DNA of 64,000 bases from Agrostemma githago. Taxonomy: Eukaryota; Streptophyta; Magnoliopsida; Caryophyllales; Caryophyllaceae. Shown piece after piece: positions 57,541 through 64,000 of the stretch. Location: positions 64,681,562 through 64,745,561 of the forward strand of contig OY288242.1 of NCBI GenBank assembly GCA_958450325.1, read 5' to 3'. Position numbers and translations under genes: made by a program. The stretch's first letter is position 1. The number at the start of each line of letters is the position of its first letter. A model generated the notes under the pieces. It had not been told where the DNA came from. It was given only the letters and a program-made list of their open reading frames with translations, and searched no databases.

Positions 57541-57974
57541 TGATGGGGGTCAGCATCTCCGCCGGCAGACGTGGCCGGCCACCGGCAGTCTTACTTCCAA
57601 CCTACCCTCCCCTACCGATGTGGGGAGGACGTTGGCCTGTCAAGAGTTAGCCAGCAACTGCCCGACAGAATGGAGAAGGCAAATCCGTACTAGTAATTCC
57701 TTTATAAATAGAGGAACGACTTCCACATGCAAAGGGTGCAGAAAAACATTACAATTTTTCTCTCTAAAAAGCTAGGTAAATCCTTTACTAAGTCGATCTT
57801 CACCTTCTTAATGAGTCCCGTTCACTGACTTGAGCGTCGGAGAGGCAACCTAGGACCCTTCGAGGCCCTTGTGTGTTCCTTGTGCAGCTGCAAGGTGAGG
57901 CCGACCTCAATCGGGACGAAGAGGAAGTAGGCCGGCTACTACTGGTCGGAGAATAGTGGTTTTTTGTATACCCA
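57541..57974 (+). repeat. 5' LTR of element D
   Basis: TGATGGGGG…TATACCCA, with a TATA box at 57703-57711. Boundaries are inferred from TG…CA ends and the primer site, since the second LTR is outside the window. Confidence 0.6.
57703..57711 (+). promoter_or_regulatory. TATA box of LTR D
   Basis: TATAAATAG followed by GAGGAACGACTTCC; position 160 bp into the LTR fits a U3 promoter. Confidence 0.6.
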
Positions 57975-57981
57975 AAGAATT

Positions 57982-57999
57982 TGGCGCCGTCTGTGGGGA
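57982..57999 (+). other. Primer binding site of element D
   Basis: TGGCGCCGTCTGTGGGGA a few bases after the LTR end. This form is common in Tat-type plant elements; I do not assign the tRNA. Confidence 0.65.
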
Positions 58000-58040
58000 A
58001 CCTAACTAAAAGTCCTACCAAGAAACCAACAACAAGAAAA

Positions 58041-59713
58041 ATGGCCAGCCAAGGCACGTCCGACATTCCTCAGGATACCCCCACCATGGTACGCTTTGAG
58101 GAGGCGACGCCGACCCTTGACGAGCTAACCCGAAACCCGGACCACGGCAAGACTTCGGTAGGGGAAACCCCTGCCTCGGGCGGAGATGCTCCGACCCAGC
58201 CACCAGCGGAGGTACTCACCTTAGAGCAACTGACAGCTGCCTAACAATTTTTCACGGCCCTGTTAGGGGCTTCGACCCTCACCAAGGCCGTCGTCGTGCA
58301 AGATGCGCTAACAGTCCTTCAGAGCACAGCGGTGTCGCCAAGGCAGCTCTTCCCTGAGCCAGCGATCCTCGAGGAGCGTGCCCGCCTGCTGAAAAAGAGA
58401 GGCGAACAACTGGCCAAGGAACACCTAGAGCTTGAACGACAGCGGAAAGGATACCCCTCGAGGAGTGCCCCTCGCCACAAGCATCCGGAGAAACGCAGAG
58501 GAACTGGCGTCGTCATTCCTATCGCGAGCGACGGTCAGACAGACGAAGAAGTCAGCGCCCCAAGAGGCAGGAGAAGGGAGAGGAGTCGAAGTTTTACACC
58601 TACGATGCGCCATCGCCTCGGTCCTAACTCAAGGAAGACTCGATGTACTCCCAGCCCTAAGAGGACAATGCTACATCGATTGGGACTTTGCGTAGGAGCC
58701 GATGGGCGTCCCAGAAGGGCTCGACAAAGGATGACATGCCTAAGGGAACGAGAGCGGTCAATACGGACACACTCTGCTAGTACCACCCAGCGTGGATCGG
58801 TCTTTAACCAACTAACGCTAAGGCCCCCAAAAGGGCCAGAGAGAGGAGGCACCACAACCGCGGGAGTCTAAGGCCGGAATCAAGTACGCATAACTCAACC
58901 CACGGGGCCTCGAAAACCCAAGCAGAAGAAGAAGGTGAGTCGACGCCGGTGGTGACCCAAAGAGGACGCCCCATAAAGGGCGGCCCACCGCATCACCCTT
59001 ACATCCGGAAGTGTTGGAGTCCCCGATCCCAAGGGTCAAGGTACCCAATATCCAGTTCGACGGCACCATGGACCCAGAGTACTACCTGGCACTGTTTGAA
59101 AGCCATATGGCTATATATGAGGTGGTAACAGAGTCTGGTGCCGGGTCTTCCAGAAGACCCTCGCCGGGCTTGCACAATCTTGGTTCAGGAGCTCCCGACG
59201 GCCTCAATCCGAACCTTCGTTGAGCTCAGGTCGACCTTCGTTGACCAATACACGGGTAGTTGTCGCAGGCAGATAATGACGATAGATTTGATGACCATGC
59301 GCCAGGGGCGAAAGGAGTCGATCAGAGAATATGTCAAGATATCCGACCTAGAGTGCCAACAGGTAAGGGCAGTCGACACCTCAATGACAGCTTGTGCTCT
59401 AACCCACACCCTGTTGAATGACCCTCTCAAAAGCCAACTGCTGCGGGACAAACCCACCTCTTTGGTGGAGGCCAGGAAGACGGCGGTGGGATACATGATC
59501 CAAGAAGAGTATCAACAGCAGCAGGACGAACCCTTGCCCCAGAGAACCCATCGTAAGGAGAGAGCTAGGAGTCCCGTAGAGAGAAAAGACGAAAAGAAGA
59601 GTCGTAGCCGGTCAGAGTGGCAGAGAAACAGGACTTCCTACGCGCCCCGATTTGAGCATTACACGACACTCAACCGACCTCGGGCCAAATTTTTTGACAT
59701 TGATACAAAGTAA
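58041..59713 (+). pseudogene. gag of element D, broken
   Basis: ATG at 58041 (MASQGTSDIPQDTPTMVRFE). A stop at 58242-58244, then the same frame continues to about 58870; two frame changes follow. Capsid-like signatures are VPNIQFDGTMDPEYYLALFE (about 59038) and, in another frame, FVELRSTFVDQYTGSCRRQI with LMTMRQGRKESIREYVK (59198-59340). The end is basic (RKERARSPVERKDEKKSRS). At least one nonsense and two frameshift mutations. Confidence 0.82.
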
Positions 59714-60165
59714 TGGGAAATGGGAGCGGCCAAGGCCAGTCAGAGTAGGCCCCAGAACATATCAGAGCAAACATTGCGCATTTCATGGCTGAAAAGGGCA
59801 TACAAAGGAGGAGTGTCGAAACCTCAAGGATGAGATCGAAGATCTCATACAACGAGGGTCACTGGCGGCGTATGAAGCACAAACTCAGCAAAATAATAAG
59901 GATGAAGATAAGAGAGAACCAAAAAAAGGAAAGAAACTAATATAATCCACATGGCCGACGGAGCTCTCTGAGGGGGGAGGAGCCGGTGTGAGCTGAAGAG
60001 GCATCTTCGGGAACTCTCGCAGCGGACATATTATCTCGTCGAAACGCACAAATTGGCAATTCCAATTCTTATCACCACGACCGACGACTATGGCAGGTTG
60101 TCTACCCCCACAGTGACCCACTGGTCCTCGCCATTGGGATCGGTGACCATGCGGTATGACGTTGC

Positions 60166-60564
60166 ATGATAGACACCGGGGCATACACCAACCTGCTATA
60201 TAGGGAAGCTTTCAAAAGGATGGGGCTGGACTGCCACCACCTAAAACCAACGGCGGGGGCGCTCTATGGTTTCTCCGGCACGGGAGTTTTGCCCATAGGG
60301 ACCATAGACCTCCCCATCATACTCGACGAAGGAACATTGGTCAGGCGAGTCGTAGCCCAACTCGTGGTGGTAGACGCAAAGTTGGCTTACAACGCACTAA
60401 CTGGGCGAGTAACCCTAGACGAAGTGCACGCCCTAGTATTCATAAGGGCGCTGACAATGGCGTGTGTCACAGGTAGCAATGAAGATGGAAAGCTGTACGA
60501 CGACCAAGAGTCAACAAGGTCTTGCAAATCCTTCATTGTAAAGCAATGTCAAGAAGAAATGTAA
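60166..60564 (+). pseudogene. Aspartic protease remnant of element D
   Basis: MIDTGAYTNLLYREAFKRMG contains the DTG active-site triad, followed by LAYNALTGRVTLDEVHA, the equivalent of the LLGRPW segment. Protease would mature the gag-pol polyprotein. The flanks 59714-60165 and 60565-60810 are frame-broken gag/pol sequence. Confidence 0.75.
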
Positions 60565-60810
60565 GGAAAAAGGAAGGCTGATCCCTCAAACCTTAGCTTG
60601 AAACCACAACAGTATCGACCTCTAAGGCCACCAAAGTTGCCGAGAAAGAGCTGCCGCTACCACCTGAGCGCCTAGAGCCCGAGGGCGAGAGCATGATGGT
60701 GGAGTTGGAGGAGGGACGACATTATTGATTGGATTGGATCTGGACCCAGATTACCAACGACGACTCATCGACCTGCTGAGGGAGAACGCCGATGTGTTCG
60801 TCTACTCAGC

Positions 60811-62104
60811 TAAGGAGATGCCGGGATGGACCCAGAGATCGCACTCCACAAGCTAAATGTGGATCCAACCTGCCGGCCTTTGAAGCAGAAGAAGAGAATC
60901 ATGTCAACAAAGAAGGATGACGTCATCGGAGAGGAGATCAACAAGCTGCTAAAAGCCGGATTCATCGAACCTTGCGAATACCCTGAATGGCTGGCGAATG
61001 TCGTCATGGTAAAGAAGTCGTCAGGTGCCTAGCGTATGTGTGTGGACCTCACCAATCTCAACAAAGCATGCCCGAAATACCGTTACCCCCTTCTAAGGAT
61101 TGACCAGCAGGTGAACGCCACCAGCGGTCACTCAATGTTAACCTTCTTAGACTCCTTCTCTGGTTACCATCAAGTTTTCCTTTGGGGACCCGACAAAGTT
61201 AACTGTGCGTTCATCACCAGCGCTGGAACATTCATCTATAAAATGATGGCCCTACGACCTAAAAAATGCGGGGGCAACCTACCAAAGATTGGTGGATAAG
61301 AGATTCCAAGGACAGAGGGGAAAGAACATGGAGATGTATGTGGACGACGCAATCCTCAAGAGTAAAGAGGACGAGCAAGACCTCGAAGACCCGAGGGAAA
61401 CATTCTCGTCGCTAACAAAATATAAAATGAAACTGAACCCAAAGAAGTGCACGTTCGGCGTGAGGTCCGGCAAAATCCTTGGTTTTCTAGTAAGCACAAG
61501 GGAAATTGACGCCAATCCTGAGAAGGTGCAAGCCATTCTAGACCTGCTAGAGCCAACGACCATTAGAGACATCCAAAGGCTGTCAGGAAGGATGGCCGCC
61601 CTTGCACGCTTCATCTCCTGAGCAGCTGACAAGTCTACCCTGTTCTTCAAAATTCCGAAGGGGAATAAGTAGTTTAGGTGGGAGGAGGAGCAGAGAGAAG
61701 CATCCGCAAGCCTGAAGGAGCACCTGAAGACGTTGCCGACGCTGACTAGGCCGACGGAGGGTGAGAAGTTGTACCTGTACATCGCCGTCACCAACGTAAC
61801 AGTGAGTGCAGTAATACTCAAAGAGGAAGCAAAAGCTCTGCAGCCAATATATTTCATCAGTCACGCGTTAGGGCCAGCCAAAAAGAACTACCCCATGTTG
61901 GAAAAGGCGGCATACGCGGTAGTTATAGCAGCAAGAAAGCTAAGGCTCTACTTCTACGCCCATCCGGTGACTGTCCTGACAAACCTGCCACTCGAAAAAA
62001 CATTTGAAAATTTTGAGAAAGCAGGGAGGATGTTAAAGTGGGCGGTAGAACTAAGCGGGCTAGGGATGTCTATTAATCCAAGACAACCATCAAAGCCAAG
62101 GCGC
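60811..62104 (+). pseudogene. Reverse transcriptase and first RNase H remnant of element D
   Basis: LLKAGFIEPCEYPEWLANVV, a stop at 61030-61032, then MCVDLTNLNKACPKYRYPLL, then a frameshift within the usual MPFGLKNAGATYQ region near 61250, then MEMYVDDAILKSKEDEQDL with the YVDD catalytic motif (about 61337), stops at 61619-61621 and near 61671, and RNase H parts (YLYIAVTNVTVSAVILKEEA, PIYFISHALGPAKKNYPMLE). At least four disabling changes. Confidence 0.85.
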
Positions 62105-62560
62105 TGACCAACTTCTTAGCCGAATGCTCACACTCAGAGGAAGACGACTCCTCAGCCGATGTGTGGGAGGTCTTCACTAACGGCTCGACCATTAGCAACG
62201 GATTCGGAGCCGACGTAGTTTTAACCAGCCCCGACGGGGAGGAATTCGAACACGCCCTACGCTTCACTTTTTAGGCATCCAACAACGAAGCAGAGTATGA
62301 AGTTGTGATAGCCGGGATTGACCTAGCCATTGCCGCTGGGGCAGAGAGAGTTGTCGTTTCAACTGACTCACAATTAGTAACAAACTAAATCAACGAAGAA
62401 TACAAGACAAGAGAGCCTTCAATGGCGATGTACCTAGGGAAGGTGAAGCAGCTCCTGTCCCGCCTCAAGTCTTGTGAGATAAATCAGATCCCAAGGTCCC
62501 AGAACAACAGGGCCAACGCCTTATCTAAACTGGCGAGCTCCATTTTACAAGATATTTGGC
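62105..62560 (+). pseudogene. Archaeal-type RNase H remnant of element D
   Basis: WEVFTNGSTISNGFGADVVL (the usual FDGS Asp is Asn here), a stop near 62272, SNNEAEYEVVIAGIDLAIAA, STDSQLVTN followed by a stop near 62386, then RSQNNRANALSKLASSIL. Same domain order as in element C. Confidence 0.8.
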
Positions 62561-63890
62561 GATCAGTTTGGGTGGATGTCAGAAAAGAGAAAAGCATCTC
62601 ACTAGGGGTAGAGGACGGCAATGCCGTACACAACGTGGAAATCGACGGTGAAGACTGGAGAGTACCCGTGATAGAGTATATAATAGACAAAAGACTGCCA
62701 AAGGACCCCTACAAAGCAAAGTGCATGCCGGCGACAGTCCCTACGTACATGCTCATAGAAGATCAGCTATACAAGAAGGGGACGTCAACACCGCTCTTTA
62801 GGTGTCTAAGACCCAGAGAGGCTGTAGAGGTACTAGACGATATCCACTCGGGAATGTGCGACCATCACATAGGCGGTCGAAACCTGGCCCACAAGGTGGT
62901 GAGAGTCGGGTACTACTGGCCGAGCATCCTGCAAGATGCTAGGGAACAGACCAAAAAGTACCGCAATTGCCAAATCCATTCGCCGGTTATCCATGCGTCG
63001 ACTAGGGAGCTGCAGCCAATCTTGAGCCCAATACCCCTTTCGCAATGGGGGATGGACATCTTGGGACCATTCATCACAGTATCCGGGGGCAGGAAATTCT
63101 TAATAGTAGTCATTGACTACTTCTCCAAGTGGGTGGAGGCGGAAGCCGTCCCAACCATCACCGAGCCAGTTGTAAGGAAGGTGATATGTCGTAACGCAAT
63201 AACTAGGTTCGGAGTGCCGAAAGTGTTGGTATTTGACCACAGGCGCCAATTTGAATTAACCCCCCCATTAGAGAATGGTTAGGGGGCATGAGAATCGCCA
63301 TGTCCTACTCCGCTGTCTGCCACCCCCAAAGGAATGGCCAAGCCGAATCGGGCAATAAACAAATCCTTGATGGGCTGAGGAAGATGTCGGAGGACCTCAA
63401 TGAGAAGTGGGCCGACGAGCTCCCCGGCGTACTTTGGTCCTTAAGAACCAAACAGAAGGTGGCCACCGGCCACTCACCATTTGACCTCATCTATGGAGCT
63501 GAAGCCCTGCCCCCAATAAAGGTACGCATCCTGTCGGCCCGCAACAAGTACTTCCAAGGGGACACGAACGAGGCAACCATGGCGGAAGCACTAGACTTAG
63601 TAGACGAAGCCAGAGAGGAGGCGCACGTCAACCTAGTGGCATACCAGCAACGCATGAGAAAAGCATATAACCAGCGGATAAATCACAAGAAGTTCCAAGT
63701 GGGAGACCTGATACTCAGGAGGGCCGCTGCCGTCGGTAAAGGCAATGTGCATGGAATGCTGAGCGCCAATTGGGAAGGCCCGACCCGTATAAGATTACTC
63801 AAATCATGGGGCCAAGTACGTTTAGGCTGAGGGACGGGGAAGGACAAGACTTGCCCTCCCACTGGAATGCTGACACCATCAGGAGATACT
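62561..63890 (+). pseudogene. Integrase remnant of element D
   Basis: HHCC region IHSGMCDHHIGGRNLAHKVV with the first Cys of the CxxC pair replaced by Tyr (KKYRNCQIH). Catalytic Asp in VVIDYFSKWVEAEAVP and in FDHRRQF, stop plus small frame change near 63280, catalytic Glu in RNGQAESGNKQI. The C-terminal part ends around 63890. Confidence 0.82.
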
Positions 63891-64000
63891 ACGTGTAGGG
63901 ATACACAAACTCTTAATTTCTTTTACTGGCAAGGGACGATCAAATATGTCGACGACTTTGACCAAGAACAAATTTTCCAACTTTGAAAGATAAGGGGTTA

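Larger units (their letters stand above)
57541..64000 (+). mobile_element. LTR retrotransposon D, decayed Tat-lineage element, cut by the window edge
   Basis: A short 5' LTR (about 434 bp), a primer site of the TGGCGCCGTCTGTGGG type, gag, protease, RT, RNase H, archaeal-type RNase H and integrase remnants in that order. The 3' LTR is not reached. The double RNase H places it in the Tat lineage, but the short LTR and different primer site show it is another family than A-C. Many stops and frameshifts make it clearly older than C. Confidence 0.88.

Overview
This is plant nuclear DNA. The evidence is two intron-containing plant genes (a soluble epoxide hydrolase and a pectin methylesterase), GT-AG introns, TATA boxes, and a background built almost entirely of plant transposable elements of the Tat (Ogre/Retand-type) Ty3-gypsy, CACTA, hAT, Mutator-like and PIF/Harbinger types. 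The Retand-like architecture and the recurrent ACTCCGT and GAGACCGTCTC motifs make a Caryophyllales plant plausible, but that is inference from memory of repeat style and not a proof.

Layout. (1) 1-4132 is the end of a minus-strand Tat-type LTR retrotransposon (element A): the gag start with an early stop, the leader, the tRNA-Arg-type primer site and an LTR whose outer end is duplicated. (2) 4133-8215 is AT-rich with small DNA-transposon and Helitron-like traces. (3) 8295-13222 is a three-exon soluble epoxide hydrolase gene encoding 322 aa, with an intact catalytic triad and a 3.7 kb transposon-filled first intron. (4) 13847-22808 is a complete non-autonomous minus-strand LTR element (B): 2410-bp LTRs, CCCCC target duplication, no gag-pol, and a 25-bp tandem array. 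A duplicate of the epoxide hydrolase 3' end lies just past it. (5) 22.9-31.2 kb carries several small elements with visible target duplications: hAT 23606-24662, a long-TIR Mutator-like MITE 25969-26627, and a PIF/Harbinger MITE 29116-29825.

(6) 31268-51246 is a nearly complete plus-strand Tat element (C): two 2746-bp LTRs that differ at roughly 15 sites by eye, ATTAC target duplication, and gag-protease-RT-RNase H-archaeal RNase H-integrase. Its gag-pol is broken by a 1-nt deletion, an amber codon and a 3969-bp CACTA transposon (40005-43973) that carries captured host gene fragments, one of them VPS60-like. Between integrase and the 3' LTR, on the opposite strand, is an intact two-exon plant-mobile-domain gene with its own TATA box. 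(7) 53618-55778 is a three-exon type I pectin methylesterase (587 aa). Its fold is intact, but three active-site positions are substituted, so it is probably a pseudoenzyme. (8) 57541-64000 is the 5' part of a heavily decayed Tat-lineage element (D) with a short LTR; it runs off the right edge.

The two host genes have no evident functional link. The retroelements are related. A, B and C share primer site, leader and U5 sequence, and B and C share the polypurine tract and 3' untranslated segment (A's 3' end is outside the window). B could therefore be mobilised by a C-like relative. The best candidates for new biology are the antisense plant-mobile-domain gene, the 12-bp palindrome arrays in C's LTRs and in that gene's intron, the gene-capturing CACTA element, and the substituted pectin methylesterase.
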